Origin: Acetobacteraceae bacterium
GTDB lineage: Bacteria > Pseudomonadota > Alphaproteobacteria > Acetobacterales > Acetobacteraceae
NCBI GenBank assembly: GCA_025354865.1
Contig: JANXMB010000004.1
Coordinates: forward strand, 1-63,752
Length of the DNA stretch: 63,752 nt
Direction of reading: 5' to 3'
The position numbers were made by a program, and so were the translations under genes. Shown piece by piece: positions 27,021-37,284 of the stretch. The notes below the pieces were generated by a model that was not told the DNA's origin, did no database searches, and saw only the letters and a list, made by a program, of their open reading frames with translations. Within the stretch, counting starts at the first letter, position 1, and each line of letters begins with the position of its first letter.

Positions 27021-28613
27021 ATGGATCGTCGCGATTTCTTGAAAACCGCCGCCGCCGGTGCTGTTTCCGCGCTTGCGGCCCCTAATCTCGCTCGTGCTGC
27101 CGGCAGCAGCGTGTTGCGCTTCATTCCCCAGGCAAATCTCGCAAACCTCGACCCGATTTGGACCACCCAGTACGTGGTTCGCAACGGTGCGCTGTTGATT
27201 TGGGACATGCTGTACGGGGTTAACGAGAAGCTCGAACCGCAGCCGCAGATGGTTGAAAGCCACGATGTATCGGCGGATTTCAAGACCTGGACCTTCAAGC
27301 TGCGTCCGGGCCTGAAATTCCACGATGGCGAGCCGGTGCGTTCGAAGGATGTGGTGGCCAGTATTGCGCGATGGATGGTGCGAGACGCCACCATGGGGCA
27401 GGTCATCAAGAAGCGGCTCGATGCGCTAGAAGCGGTGGACGATCGGGTCTTCCGCTTCCGGCTGAACGCGCCCTATTCCAAGATGCTGTTCGCGCTTGGG
27501 AAAAGCAGCACCCCTTGCCTGTTCATCATGCCGGAGCGGATTGCCGCGACCGACCCGTTCAAGCAGATCTCCGAGTATGTCGGCTCCGGGCCGATGCGTT
27601 TCATGAAGGACCAGTGGGTTCCCGGCGCGAAGGCGATCTTCGAGCGTTTCGCCGATTACGCCCCGCGCGCCGAAAAGGCCAACTGGCTGTCCGGCGGCAA
27701 GCGGGTGAACTTCGATCGCATCGAGTGGAACATCGTCCCCGATGGCGCCACGGCCGCTGCCGCGCTCGAAAACGGGGAGGTCGATTGGTGGGAAACCCCG
27801 CTCCCCGATCTCGTGCCGTTGTTGAAGAAGCATGCCAACGTCGCGGTCGATATCGCCGACCCCCTGGGCAACATCGGTTCCTTCCGGATCAACCATCTGC
27901 ACCCGCCCTTCAACGACGTCCGCGCTCGGCAGGCCATCCAGATCGCCTTGAGCCAGGAAGACTACATGGGTGCGGTCGTCGGGTCGGATGAAACGCTGTG
28001 GAAAACCATTCCTGGCTACTTCACGCCCGACACGCCTTTGTACTCAGAGGTTGGAGGCGAGCGCCTGAAGGGCAAGCGCGACTACGAATTGGCCAAGAAA
28101 TTGCTGGCCGAAGCGGGTTACAAGGGCGAGCCGATCGTGCTGCTGGTCGCCACCGATGTGTCGATCACCAAGGCACAGGGCGACGTGACCGCCGATTTGC
28201 TGAAGCGCATCGGGATGAACGTGGAGTATACCGCGCTCGATTGGGGCACGGTGGGGCAACGCCGAGCGAAGAAGGAACCGCCGGCCCAGGGCGGTTGGAA
28301 CATTTTCCATACGTGGCATGCCGGTGCCGATTGTGTGAACCCGGCGCCGTACATCGCATTGAATGCCGGTGGCGACACCGCTTGGTTCGGTTGGCCGAAA
28401 TCCGATCTCGTGCAGGAAAAAATCGACGCTTGGTATGCGGCCTCCGACCTGGCGGGCGAGAAAAAAGCGATCGACGAATTGAACAAAGCGGCCATGGACC
28501 ATGTCGTGTATGTTCCCACCGGCTTCTTCAAAGGCTACCAAGCGTGGCGTACGAATGTGTCCGGCATCGTCAAGGCGCCGTTCCCGGTTTTCTGGGACGT
28601 AACCAAGACCTGA
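27021..28613 (+). CDS. ABC transporter substrate-binding protein, family 5 (system 2)
   Basis: 530 residues. A Tat signal MDRRDFLKTAAAGAVSALAA ends near residue 27 (ARA). The mature protein has family-5 features: LANLDPIWTTQYVVRNGALLI, TFKLRPGLKFHDGEPVRSKD, and FRINHLHPPFNDVRARQAI. It binds a peptide or similar solute in the periplasm and delivers it to the two permeases downstream. It heads a five-gene operon; the gap to the first permease is 16 bases with a GGGGAAAG purine run. Confidence 0.93.
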   Translation: MDRRDFLKTAAAGAVSALAAPNLARAAGSSVLRFIPQANLANLDPIWTTQYVVRNGALLIWDMLYGVNEKLEPQPQMVESHDVSADFKTWTFKLRPGLKFHDGEPVRSKDVVASIARWMVRDATMGQVIKKRLDALEAVDDRVFRFRLNAPYSKMLFALGKSSTPCLFIMPERIAATDPFKQISEYVGSGPMRFMKDQWVPGAKAIFERFADYAPRAEKANWLSGGKRVNFDRIEWNIVPDGATAAAALENGEVDWWETPLPDLVPLLKKHANVAVDIADPLGNIGSFRINHLHPPFNDVRARQAIQIALSQEDYMGAVVGSDETLWKTIPGYFTPDTPLYSEVGGERLKGKRDYELAKKLLAEAGYKGEPIVLLVATDVSITKAQGDVTADLLKRIGMNVEYTALDWGTVGQRRAKKEPPAQGGWNIFHTWHAGADCVNPAPYIALNAGGDTAWFGWPKSDLVQEKIDAWYAASDLAGEKKAIDELNKAAMDHVVYVPTGFFKGYQAWRTNVSGIVKAPFPVFWDVTKT

Positions 28614-28629
28614 ACGGGGAAAGTCCATA

Positions 28630-29571
28630 ATGTTTGCCTATATCGTCCGCCGCATTCTCGCCACCGTACCGGTGGTGCTGCTGGTGGCTCTGTTCGTGTT
28701 CAGTCTGCTGTATCTCGCCCCTGGCGATCCGGCGGCGATCATCGCCGGCGATCAGGCGTCGCCGGCCGATGTGGATCGCATCCGCGAGTCGTTGGGGTTG
28801 GACCGGCCGTTCCTGGTCCGGTTCTTCGACTGGTTCTTTCATGTGATCGGGGGCGACCTCGGCGTGTCGATCTTCACCAATCTACCGGTGAGCCACATGA
28901 TCGCGCAGCGGATCGAGCCGACCGTGTCGTTGATGCTGCTCACACTGACATTGTCGCTGTCCTGTGCCATTCCGATGGGGGTGATTGCGGCCTGGAAGCA
29001 TGGGACGATTATCGATCGTGCGGTCATGATGACGGCGGTGTTCGGGTTTTCGACGCCGTCGTTCGTCATCGGCTACCTGCTGGCCTATTTGTTTGCGTTG
29101 CAGCTCGATTGGTTGCCGGTGCAGGGATTCACGTCGATCTCGGTCGGGCTGATCCCCTTCCTGCGTAATTTGATTTTGCCGGCGACGGCGCTTGGATTGG
29201 TGTTCATGGCGCTGATCGCGCGCATCACCCGAGCGACGATGCTGGATGTGTTGTCGCAGGATTATGTGCGGACGGCGAAGGCCAAGGGGGTCGGGCAGCG
29301 CGGGGTGCTGTTCGTGCATGCGTTGAAGAACGCGGCGGTGCCCATCGTGACCATTGTCGGCATCGGTTTCGCCACCTTGATCGGCGGTGCGATCGTGACC
29401 GAAAGTGTGTTCGCCATTCCCGGCCTCGGCCGTCTGACGGTCGATGCCATTCTGCGTCGGGATTATCCGGTTATTCAGGGCGTCGTCCTGATGTTCAGTT
29501 TCATCTACGTGCTCGTCAATCTCGGTGTGGACCTGCTCTACACCGTCTTCGACCCGAGGATCCGCTATTGA
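28630..29571 (+). CDS. ABC transporter permease, DppB type (system 2)
   Basis: 313 residues, standard DppB size. The N-terminal segment (FAYIVRRILATVPVVLLVAL), the periplasmic PGDPAAIIAGDQASPADVDR block and five further membrane segments are present. The EAA loop is YVRTAKAKGVGQRGVLFVHA, and the C-terminal [13 protein letters not shown] is typical. The stop overlaps the TTG start of the next gene. Confidence 0.94.
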   Translation: MFAYIVRRILATVPVVLLVALFVFSLLYLAPGDPAAIIAGDQASPADVDRIRESLGLDRPFLVRFFDWFFHVIGGDLGVSIFTNLPVSHMIAQRIEPTVSLMLLTLTLSLSCAIPMGVIAAWKHGTIIDRAVMMTAVFGFSTPSFVIGYLLAYLFALQLDWLPVQGFTSISVGLIPFLRNLILPATALGLVFMALIARITRATMLDVLSQDYVRTAKAKGVGQRGVLFVHALKNAAVPIVTIVGIGFATLIGGAIVTESVFAIPGLGRLTVDAILRRDYPVIQGVVLMFSFIYVLVNLGVDLLYTVFDPRIRY

Positions 29572-30476
29572 GCGCCACAACGGTTCCACCCGGGTACACC
29601 GCCGCGCCGGTGTTGCCCGAAATCCTGCCCACCCCGAAGGAACGTGGGCGGATCATGGGATTCATCAATCGCCATCCCACCATCGTCGTCGGCGGCGTGT
29701 TGGTGGCGCTGATGGTGCTGATCGCCATCCTGGCGCCATATCTGGGCACCAAGGATCCGACCGCTTTGGCGCCCGCGAAGCGCACCCGGCCGCCATCCGA
29801 GCTCTATTGGTTCGGCACCGATATGCTCGGCCGCGATGTTTACTCCCGCGTGTTGTACGGGGCGCGCGTATCTTTGACCGTCGGTTTTTCGGTGGCCTGC
29901 TGCGCCGGCATCATCGGCACGACGATCGGGTTGGTTTCCGGCTTCACGCGCCGGATCGACGCCATCGTGATGCGTGCGATGGACGGGTTGATGTCGATCC
30001 CACAGATTTTGCTGGCCATTGCGCTGATGGCGTTGACCCGGGCGTCGGTGCAGAACGTGATCATCGCGATCAGCATCACCGAAACGCCCCGCGTATGTCG
30101 TTTGGTGCGCGGCGTCGTGCTGTCCCTGCGCGAACAACCGTATGTGGAGGCCGCGATCGCATCCGGTACCCGCGTGCCGGTCATCATATGGAAGCACATT
30201 CTGCCGAACACGCTGGCGCCGTTGATGGTGCAGGCGACGTTCATCTGTGCGTCCGCCATGATCACCGAAGCGACCTTGTCCTTCATCGGGGCCGGCACGC
30301 CGCCGATTATCCCGAGCTGGGGCAACATCATGGCCGAGGGCCGGGCGCTTTGGCAGGTTAAGCCTTATATCGTGTTTTTCCCGGCGATTTTCCTGTCCAT
30401 CACCGTCCTCGCGGTGAACCTGCTGGGCGACGGCCTGCGCGATGCGCTGGATCCGCGCCTGGCCAAAAGGCTCTGA
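29568..30476 (+). CDS. ABC transporter permease, DppC type (system 2)
   Basis: 302 residues from a TTG start (29568) that overlaps the previous stop (TTGA) and has GAGG upstream; ATG 29655 would remove a 29-residue N-terminal tail. Family motif [23 protein letters not shown] loop [20 protein letters not shown], and final [17 protein letters not shown] are all present. It forms the channel with the DppB-type partner. Confidence 0.92.
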   Translation: MSATTVPPGYTAAPVLPEILPTPKERGRIMGFINRHPTIVVGGVLVALMVLIAILAPYLGTKDPTALAPAKRTRPPSELYWFGTDMLGRDVYSRVLYGARVSLTVGFSVACCAGIIGTTIGLVSGFTRRIDAIVMRAMDGLMSIPQILLAIALMALTRASVQNVIIAISITETPRVCRLVRGVVLSLREQPYVEAAIASGTRVPVIIWKHILPNTLAPLMVQATFICASAMITEATLSFIGAGTPPIIPSWGNIMAEGRALWQVKPYIVFFPAIFLSITVLAVNLLGDGLRDALDPRLAKRL

Positions 30477-30479
30477 CGA

Positions 30480-31469
30480 ATGGCGCTGCTCGAAGTCGAA
30501 AACCTGCAAACGCATTTTGCCACGCCCGATGGGGTGGTACGTGCGGTCAACGGTTTGTCTTTCCATATCGAGGCTGGGGAAACGCTGGCGATCGTGGGTG
30601 AATCCGGGTGCGGCAAGTCTGTCACCTCGATGTCCGTGTTGCGCCTGATCGCCGAGCCGCCCGGTAAAATTGCCGGCCGGATCGACTTTATGGGGAAAAA
30701 TCTGCTGGATCTGCCGGAACCGGAGATGCGGAAGATTCGCGGCAATGCGATCTCGATGATTTTCCAGGAGCCGATGACCTCGCTCAACCCCGTGCTCACC
30801 GTCGGACGGCAGATCGGCGAAACAGTGCGGCTGCACCAAGGCCTCAATGCTCGGGATGCCGAGGCGAAGGCCGTCGATATGTTGACATTGGTCGGCATTC
30901 CGGCCCCGGCGCGCCGGGTGCGGGAGTATCCGCATCAGCTTTCCGGCGGCATGCGACAGCGTGTGATGATCGCGATGGCGCTGGCCTGCAACCCGAAGTT
31001 GCTGATCGCGGATGAACCGACGACGGCGTTGGATGTCACCATCCAGGCCCAGATTCTGGACCTGATGCGCGACCTGAAGACCCGCCTGGGGTCGGCGATC
31101 ATGCTGATTACCCACGATCTGGGCGTGGTCGCCGAAATGGCGGAGCGCGTGGTGGTGATGTATGCCGGCCGCAAGGTGGAAGAAGCACCCGTGGCGGAAA
31201 TTTTCGCCCGTCCGCTGCATCCCTACACCCGGGGCCTGATCGGCGCGGTGCCCATGTTGGGGTCATCGTTGGTCGAAGGACCCCGCGGCCGACTGGCGGA
31301 AATCCCCGGTCTGGTGCCCAGTTTGCGCAAACCGATCGTCGGCTGCGCCTTTGCCGGTCGCTGCGGGTCCGCCACCGATCTTTGCCGCACAGTCGCGCCC
31401 GCGATCGAAATCAAGGCCCCCGAACACTCGGTCGCCTGCCACTTCGCCGAACGCCGGATGGCCGCATGA
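30480..31469 (+). CDS. ABC transporter ATP-binding protein, DppD type (system 2)
   Basis: 329 residues. Walker [10 protein letters not shown] (residues 40-48), signature LSGGMRQR, Walker [13 protein letters not shown], switch His in LITHDLGVV, and the Cys-bearing C-terminal extension ([15 protein letters not shown]). It starts 3 bases after the permease and overlaps the next ATPase by ATGA. Confidence 0.94.
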   Translation: MALLEVENLQTHFATPDGVVRAVNGLSFHIEAGETLAIVGESGCGKSVTSMSVLRLIAEPPGKIAGRIDFMGKNLLDLPEPEMRKIRGNAISMIFQEPMTSLNPVLTVGRQIGETVRLHQGLNARDAEAKAVDMLTLVGIPAPARRVREYPHQLSGGMRQRVMIAMALACNPKLLIADEPTTALDVTIQAQILDLMRDLKTRLGSAIMLITHDLGVVAEMAERVVVMYAGRKVEEAPVAEIFARPLHPYTRGLIGAVPMLGSSLVEGPRGRLAEIPGLVPSLRKPIVGCAFAGRCGSATDLCRTVAPAIEIKAPEHSVACHFAERRMAA

Positions 31470-32476
31470 CCCCGAACCGCCCTTTGCTTGAGGTCAAGAA
31501 CCTCAAGAAGCACTTCCCCATCCGTGGTGGCCTGCTGGGTCGCACGACGGCCAAGGTCTATGCCGTCGACGGTGTCAGCTTCGACATCGCGAAGGGGGAA
31601 ACCCTGTCGCTGGTCGGCGAGTCTGGGTGCGGCAAATCCACCGTCGGGAAAGCGCTGCTGCGCCTTTATCCTGTCACCGACGGGGAAGTGTATCTGGATG
31701 GCCAGCGCATCGATAATATGGCGGCTAGCAAGCTGCGTCCCATGCGCCAGCGCATGCAGGTGGTCTTTCAGGACCCGTTCAGCAGCCTGAACCCGCGGAT
31801 GAGGATCGTCGATATTCTGGGCGAACCGCTGAGCAATTTCGGCATGGCGAAAAACCGCGCCGATCTGCGGGAGCGCGTCGGGCTGCTGATGGATAAGGTC
31901 CGCCTGCCGCGCGATGCCATCGATCGTTTCCCGCACGAATTCTCCGGCGGGCAGCGCCAGCGTATCGGGATCGCGCGCGCCCTGGCGCCCGGCGCCGATC
32001 TGATCATCTGCGACGAAGCCGTATCCGCGTTGGACGTGTCGGTGAAAGCGCAGATCATCAATTTGTTGGTCGATCTACAGGACGAACTCGGCCTGGCGCT
32101 GCTGTTCATCAGCCACGATCTGGCAACGGTCGAGCATCTGACCCACCGGGTCGCGGTGATGTATCTGGGCAAGATCGTGGAACTGACGGACCGCCGCACG
32201 CTGTTCGCCAAGCCGCACCATCCGTACACCAAGGCGCTGCTATCCGCCGTCCCGGTGCCCGATCCGACGGCGCCGCGCAACCGGGTCATCCTGACCGGCG
32301 ACGTGCCCAGCCCGATCAATCCGCCATCCGGCTGCCGTTTCCACACCCGCTGCCCGCTGGTGCACGACCGCTGCCGGGTGGAAGAACCGGCGTTGCGTAC
32401 GGTGGGCGAGGGGCACAGCTCGGCATGCCATCTGACACATGCGCCGGGCGAACTGGCGATGGCCGGTAGCGCGTAA
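31466..32476 (+). CDS. ABC transporter ATP-binding protein, DppF type (system 2)
   Basis: 336 residues from the ATG overlapping the previous stop. Walker [10 protein letters not shown] (51-59), signature FSGGQRQR, Walker [13 protein letters not shown] (Ala in place of the usual Pro, a common variant), and C-terminal extension with [14 protein letters not shown]. It completes system 2. The glycan cluster begins directly after. Confidence 0.94.
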   Translation: MTPNRPLLEVKNLKKHFPIRGGLLGRTTAKVYAVDGVSFDIAKGETLSLVGESGCGKSTVGKALLRLYPVTDGEVYLDGQRIDNMAASKLRPMRQRMQVVFQDPFSSLNPRMRIVDILGEPLSNFGMAKNRADLRERVGLLMDKVRLPRDAIDRFPHEFSGGQRQRIGIARALAPGADLIICDEAVSALDVSVKAQIINLLVDLQDELGLALLFISHDLATVEHLTHRVAVMYLGKIVELTDRRTLFAKPHHPYTKALLSAVPVPDPTAPRNRVILTGDVPSPINPPSGCRFHTRCPLVHDRCRVEEPALRTVGEGHSSACHLTHAPGELAMAGSA

Positions 32477-32548
32477 ATGCGCCAGGGCGCTGCATCGGAC
32501 GGGACTCCTCGCACGAACGAAACCGAAAAAAACTCTCCGTTTCCGAAT

Positions 32549-34816
32549 ATGCAGGCACTGAATTTCGAGCAACAGCGCCCGATCCTGTGCGTTGTCGTCG
32601 ATGCCGAGGAAGAATTCAGTTGGGACCGGCCGGTGTCGTCATCGGCCAACAGCACGGCGTCCATCCGATCGCAGCGCCGGGCGCACGACGTATTCTCGCA
32701 ATACGGTGTGCGTCCAACCTATCTGGTTACTTATCCGGTGGCGACCGATCCCGAGGCGGCGGATGTTCTGGGCGGGTATCGTGCGGCTGGCCAATGCGAC
32801 ATCGGCGCACAGTTGCATCCATGGGTGACGCCGCCGCATTTTCCCTCCACGGACGAACGATCGACCTTTCCAGGCAATCTGCCGGAGGCGATCGAGAAGC
32901 AAAAAATCGAGGAATTGTCCCGCGCGATCGAGACCGCATTCGGGCTGCAACCGACCGTCTATAAAGCCGGACGTTACGGGTTCGGCCCCAGAACCGCGCG
33001 TTTGATCGAAGAGGCAGGGTACCTGGTCGATACCAGTTTGATCCCGCGCTCGTCCTACGCCGGTGTAGGTGGGCCGGACTTGTCCCGGTTCGACTACAAA
33101 CCGTTCTGGTTCGGCGAACGCCGCCAATTGCTGGAATTGCCGGTGACCCGAGCGCTGATCGGCTTGTTGGCAACGCGGGCGCCGTCGCTGTATCGGGCGG
33201 CCGATAGCAAGCAGATGCGCAGCCTGCACGCGGGCGGTCTGTTGTCCCGGTCTGGCTTGTTGGAGCGGGTGACGTTGTCCCCGGAAGGGTCCGACCTCGA
33301 CGCGATGTGCCGGCTGACGCAGGCGCTTTTGGCGCGTGGCGAACGGATTTTTACCCTGAGCTATCACAGCCCGTCGTTGGAGCCGGGTAACACACCCTAC
33401 GTATCGACCCCACGCGATCTGGCGGTTTTCCTCGACCGGTTGTCCGGCTTCCTCCATTTCTTCCAAAATACGCTCGGCGGCGAATTCCTGACCGTGCAGG
33501 AAGTGCGCGGCCGGCTGCTGGGCGAAACGTCGGTCGCCAAATCCGCCGAGGCGCCGACCAAACCCGTGTCCATCGTAACGAAGCCCGAGGGGGAACCGGC
33601 GAAACGTTGTCTGGTTGTTGCCAACACGTTTCCACCGGTCCACGGCGGGTCGGCGGTGGTGTACGACAGCCTGGCGCGTTTCGGGCGCGGGCGTGTTTCG
33701 GTGCTAGCCCCGCAGGACGATTATCGCACTGGTGGGCCGATCGGCCTGTGGCGTGAATCCGATACGGCCCGCCCATTCACGGTCCATCGTATTCGTCGCC
33801 TTCGTACCGCGTTGTTGCCCGACAATGCCGGGATATTCGCCCGGCTGACCACGTTGATGGACGAAATCGCGATCCGAGCGAGTATTCTACGGGCGATTGT
33901 CCGGATCGTGCGCGCGGAAAATATCGGCACGATCTGCATTGGCGAGTTGGTCGCCTGCGGCTGGCTTGCGCATATCCGCCACATTCTGCCGAAGGTTAAA
34001 GTCGTTATTTATGTGCACGGGGAGGAAATCACCACGCGCACGCCGTACGATCTGGACGGGCGGCGGCGGCGGCGCACCTTGGCTGCGGCCGATGGCTGCG
34101 TTGCGGTCAGCCGCTTCACCCGCGAAGGGCTGATCGAAAGCTTCGGTGTGTCCCCCTTCAAGATCGAGTTGATTTCCAACGGCGTCGATCTCGGGCGCTT
34201 CAGAAAGCGGGCACGGCGCGCGGATTTGGCGCTGCGCCACGGCTTGGACGGCAAGCGGGTGCTGCTGACCGTGGGGCGGCTCTATGCCCGCAAAGGGGTG
34301 GACCGTGTGATCCAAAGCCTGCCGCGTGTGCTGCAAGCGATCCCCGATCTGCACTACGTCGTTGTCGGCGACGGACCCTATTTGCCGGTGCTGGAAGACC
34401 TGGCGCGGGAACTGGGAATCTCCGACCGCATTTCCTTCGCTGGTGCGGTGTCGGACACCGATCTCGTCGATTACTATGGTATTGCCGACGCATTTATTAT
34501 GGCGAACCGCGAAATGCCCGACGGCGATACCGAGGGTTTCGGCTTGGTGTTCCTGGAAGCGAACGCCTGCGGCTTGCCCGTCGTCGCGGGCAAGGCCGGC
34601 GGCAGCGTGGACGCCGTCACCCACGATCTGAACGGTCTGCTGGTGGACGGGGAGGACCCGGCATCGATTGCAGCGGCGATTGAAAGCCTGTTTCTCGACG
34701 ATGCACGCCGCGCGCGCCTGATTGCCGGCGGCACCGAGGTTGCCAACCGATCGGGATGGGAACAACGGGTCGACCAGTTTCTGGCCTTCTGCGATCGCAC
34801 CACGGCGCCATCCTGA
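32549..34816 (+). CDS. fusion: polysaccharide deacetylase-like (WalW type) + GT4 glycosyltransferase
   Basis: 755 residues from ATG 32549; the frame is open from an ATG at 32477 that touches the ABC stop. Residues 1-330 or so form a NodB-like barrel of the WalW type: ILCVVVDAEEEFSWDRP, then QYGVRPTYLVTYPVA, DIGAQLHPWVTPP and FTLSYHSPSLEPGNTPYV. From about residue 355 a GT-B fold begins (CLVVANTFPPVHGGSAVVYD), with VLLTVGRLYARKGVDRVI and the GT4 EGFGLVFLEANACGLPVV acceptor/donor motif. So one chain would remove an acyl group (or use that fold otherwise) and transfer a sugar. There are no membrane segments. It is first of a cluster with a methyltransferase, a flippase and a GT2. Confidence 0.88.
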   Translation: MQALNFEQQRPILCVVVDAEEEFSWDRPVSSSANSTASIRSQRRAHDVFSQYGVRPTYLVTYPVATDPEAADVLGGYRAAGQCDIGAQLHPWVTPPHFPSTDERSTFPGNLPEAIEKQKIEELSRAIETAFGLQPTVYKAGRYGFGPRTARLIEEAGYLVDTSLIPRSSYAGVGGPDLSRFDYKPFWFGERRQLLELPVTRALIGLLATRAPSLYRAADSKQMRSLHAGGLLSRSGLLERVTLSPEGSDLDAMCRLTQALLARGERIFTLSYHSPSLEPGNTPYVSTPRDLAVFLDRLSGFLHFFQNTLGGEFLTVQEVRGRLLGETSVAKSAEAPTKPVSIVTKPEGEPAKRCLVVANTFPPVHGGSAVVYDSLARFGRGRVSVLAPQDDYRTGGPIGLWRESDTARPFTVHRIRRLRTALLPDNAGIFARLTTLMDEIAIRASILRAIVRIVRAENIGTICIGELVACGWLAHIRHILPKVKVVIYVHGEEITTRTPYDLDGRRRRRTLAAADGCVAVSRFTREGLIESFGVSPFKIELISNGVDLGRFRKRARRADLALRHGLDGKRVLLTVGRLYARKGVDRVIQSLPRVLQAIPDLHYVVVGDGPYLPVLEDLARELGISDRISFAGAVSDTDLVDYYGIADAFIMANREMPDGDTEGFGLVFLEANACGLPVVAGKAGGSVDAVTHDLNGLLVDGEDPASIAAAIESLFLDDARRARLIAGGTEVANRSGWEQRVDQFLAFCDRTTAPS

Positions 34817-35080
34817 CCGACAGACAGGCTGATTGCCGCCATCCCACGCCGCCGCACGCACGCGATTGGGACGGTCGTCGGAACGAGAGCGCCAGCTTGA
34901 CCGGGTGGCGACCGTACATTATTTAGCCCGCAGTATCGTAATGAGGTTTGTTAAACTCTCAATTTCGTATTCTCTGCGCGCTGTCGGAACATCGTCCTCG
35001 GTCTCGCGGACACTGAAGCGGTAACATGATTTGCACCGACCCGCCTGGGCCGGGTTACGATAATCTAAAGGAATGCGATT
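34817..35080. promoter_or_regulatory. AT-rich intergenic region before the glycan methyltransferase
   Basis: 264 bases without a gene. The stretch 34915-34980 is much AT-richer than the rest of the window and is a plausible promoter region, but no clear hexamer pair was found. A short GC stem (around 35040-35056) follows. Confidence 0.4.
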
Positions 35081-35782
35081 GTGAGTGCGCGTGCTGGCGT
35101 GGCCCCGGAGAACGCCGATTACAATTACCGCGGCACCCGCCGACCGGAGGTCCTGGCCCTACTTCCGCCGTTGAAGCCGGTGTTGAAGGTCCTTGAAATC
35201 GGGTGCGGCGAGGGCAAGTTCAGTGCCGGCCTGCCCGGCACTGTCGAGGCATGGGGGGTCGAACCCGACCGTGCTTCGGCGGAAGTTGCTAGGGGCTCGC
35301 TGCACAAAGTATTCGCGAATATCTACGATGAGGTCGAGTCGGAACTACCGCTCGATTATTTCGATCTGGTTGTTTGCAACGATGTGATCGAGCACATGAC
35401 CGATCACGAAGACTTTATGCGCAAAATTCAGAAGCATATGGCCCCGGGTGCCTTTCTCGTCGGTTCGTTGCCGAACGTGCGATTTTACGGCAATTTATTC
35501 AACCTGATCGTAGCGCGGGACTGGCATTATCAGGACGCCGGTATCCTGGACCGCACGCATTTTCGCTTCTTCACGTTCAAAAGCCTGCGTCGTTCCTTCG
35601 AAAGCACCGGTTTCGATGTGGTTCGGTTGGAAGGATTGAACGAAGCGCGCTGGCCCGATTTCAGCCCTCGCACGATCGTCGAGCGCCTGCTGCGCAATGC
35701 CATGATCTTCCTGACGTTCGGCGCGGCTCACGATATCAAATATCTGCAAATCGGATTCCTCGTGACCTCGAAACGGGGCTGA
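35081..35782 (+). CDS. class I SAM-dependent methyltransferase (glycan cluster)
   Basis: 233 residues from GTG 35081 with an AAAGGA site upstream. SAM loop VLEIGCGEGKFSAGLP, acidic strand WGVEPDR, then FDLVVCNDVIEHMTD and the late block DRTHFRFFTFKSL, all typical of Methyltransf_11/23-type enzymes in polysaccharide clusters. It probably methylates a sugar or glycan terminus, inferred from the flippase and glycosyltransferases nearby. The next gene starts 8 bases after its stop. Confidence 0.88.
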   Translation: MSARAGVAPENADYNYRGTRRPEVLALLPPLKPVLKVLEIGCGEGKFSAGLPGTVEAWGVEPDRASAEVARGSLHKVFANIYDEVESELPLDYFDLVVCNDVIEHMTDHEDFMRKIQKHMAPGAFLVGSLPNVRFYGNLFNLIVARDWHYQDAGILDRTHFRFFTFKSLRRSFESTGFDVVRLEGLNEARWPDFSPRTIVERLLRNAMIFLTFGAAHDIKYLQIGFLVTSKRG

Positions 35783-35790
35783 AAACGCCG

Positions 35791-37284
35791 ATGCCGGAAC
35801 TCGATCCCAAAACCATCATGTCGCGGACGGCGCGGGGCGCCGGCTGGACGGTCGGTTGGCGCATGGCGACGCGCCTGATCGGGTTCTTCAGCACCTTGAT
35901 CCTGGTTCGGCTGCTCACCCCGGACGATTTCGGCATCGTCTCGTTATCCGTCGGCTTTTTCCAGGCGTTGGACATGGTCGTTGGCTTCGGTGTCGAAGGC
36001 GCGATCATCCGCCTGGATCGTGCGGACCGCACGATTTACGATGCGGGCTTCACAATCAATGTCGTTCGCGGCGTCGCCACCAGCGTCGTCCTGGCGGCCT
36101 TCGCCATTCCCATCGCCCGCTTCTTCGGCAACATGCATTTGGTCGAGGTGATCTACGTCCTGTCCGCGGCCTGGGCGATTTCCTCCTTGCAGAATGTCGG
36201 CATCATCGAATTCCGTCGAAACCTCGCTTTCGAGATGGAATTCAAAATCCAAATTATACCGCGCTTGCTGGCTTTGGCCGTGACGTTGCCGGCGGCATTC
36301 GTCTGGCACAGCTATTGGGCGCTCGTCGGTGGGATCGTGGCGACCCGCGCGATCACGGTCGTTCTTAGCTACGCGATGCACCCCTACCGGCCCCGTCTGG
36401 GCGTGGCGGGCATGAAGCATATTTTCGGCTTTTCGTTCTGGGAGTGGCTGATCGGTCTCCTCAATCTCCTGGGCGGGCGCGCGGATACGATCGTGGTCGG
36501 ACGGCTGCTCGGTGCCGGTGCGGTCGGCGTATATGGCATCGGCGGCGAAATCGCGTCGCTGCCGAGCACGGAAATCGTGGCGCCGCTGTGTCGTGCGCTG
36601 TTCTCGGGGTTTGTCGCGGTCCGCCGAGAAGGCAGCGATGGGTCGGAAACCCTGCTGCGTGTCCTCTCGCTCCTGGCCATCCTCACATTTCCTTTAAGCG
36701 TTGGCCTATCGCTCGTCGCCTATCCCGTGATCGCCCTCGGCTTCGGCCCGGATTGGCTCGGCGCCGTGCCGCTGGTTCAGGTACTCGGCATTTCCATGAC
36801 GATCAGCGTCTTCAGCGCGGTCGGGGAGGCGCTGTTCTCCGCGCATGCCTGGTTGAAGGCAATCTTGTGGATGTCGGCGATCGTGGCGACGCTGCGGATC
36901 GGGCTGCTGCTGATCTTGATCCCGAAGTACGGGCTGTTGGGCGGTGCCTTGGCGGCGGCGGCCGTGGGCATCGTGCAGGAGGTAATTTACGCGGGCACGG
37001 CCATGCGCCGCACAAGCATTTCGCTTCGATCGCTGCTGGTCAGCGTGATGCGCCCGGCGATGGCGGTTGGCATCATGGCCGCAGTCTTAGTACATTTCGG
37101 CCTCGGCTGGACTGGTGCGGGACTTAGTGATGCGGAACTTTGGAGCAACCTTGGGCGCGCAATTGGACTGGGTGCGGTTGTTTACACCGTATCGCTCGTC
37201 GGTTTGTGGCTCGCGATGGGCCGCCCACCGGGGGGGGAGGCCGATGCCGTGCTTATGATCCAACGCATCCTGCGCCGCGCTTAG
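35791..37284 (+). CDS. Wzx-like polysaccharide flippase (oligosaccharide exporter superfamily)
   Basis: 497 residues with about 12-14 hydrophobic segments. The N-terminus (GAGWTVGWRMATRLIGFFST, then ILVRLLTPDDFGIVSL) is the signature of the polysaccharide synthesis/MVF-type flippases that move lipid-linked sugars across the inner membrane. The start is ATG 35791; the frame is open further upstream but there overlaps the methyltransferase. Its stop directly abuts the ATG of the GT2 gene. Confidence 0.92.
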   Translation: MPELDPKTIMSRTARGAGWTVGWRMATRLIGFFSTLILVRLLTPDDFGIVSLSVGFFQALDMVVGFGVEGAIIRLDRADRTIYDAGFTINVVRGVATSVVLAAFAIPIARFFGNMHLVEVIYVLSAAWAISSLQNVGIIEFRRNLAFEMEFKIQIIPRLLALAVTLPAAFVWHSYWALVGGIVATRAITVVLSYAMHPYRPRLGVAGMKHIFGFSFWEWLIGLLNLLGGRADTIVVGRLLGAGAVGVYGIGGEIASLPSTEIVAPLCRALFSGFVAVRREGSDGSETLLRVLSLLAILTFPLSVGLSLVAYPVIALGFGPDWLGAVPLVQVLGISMTISVFSAVGEALFSAHAWLKAILWMSAIVATLRIGLLLILIPKYGLLGGALAAAAVGIVQEVIYAGTAMRRTSISLRSLLVSVMRPAMAVGIMAAVLVHFGLGWTGAGLSDAELWSNLGRAIGLGAVVYTVSLVGLWLAMGRPPGGEADAVLMIQRILRRA

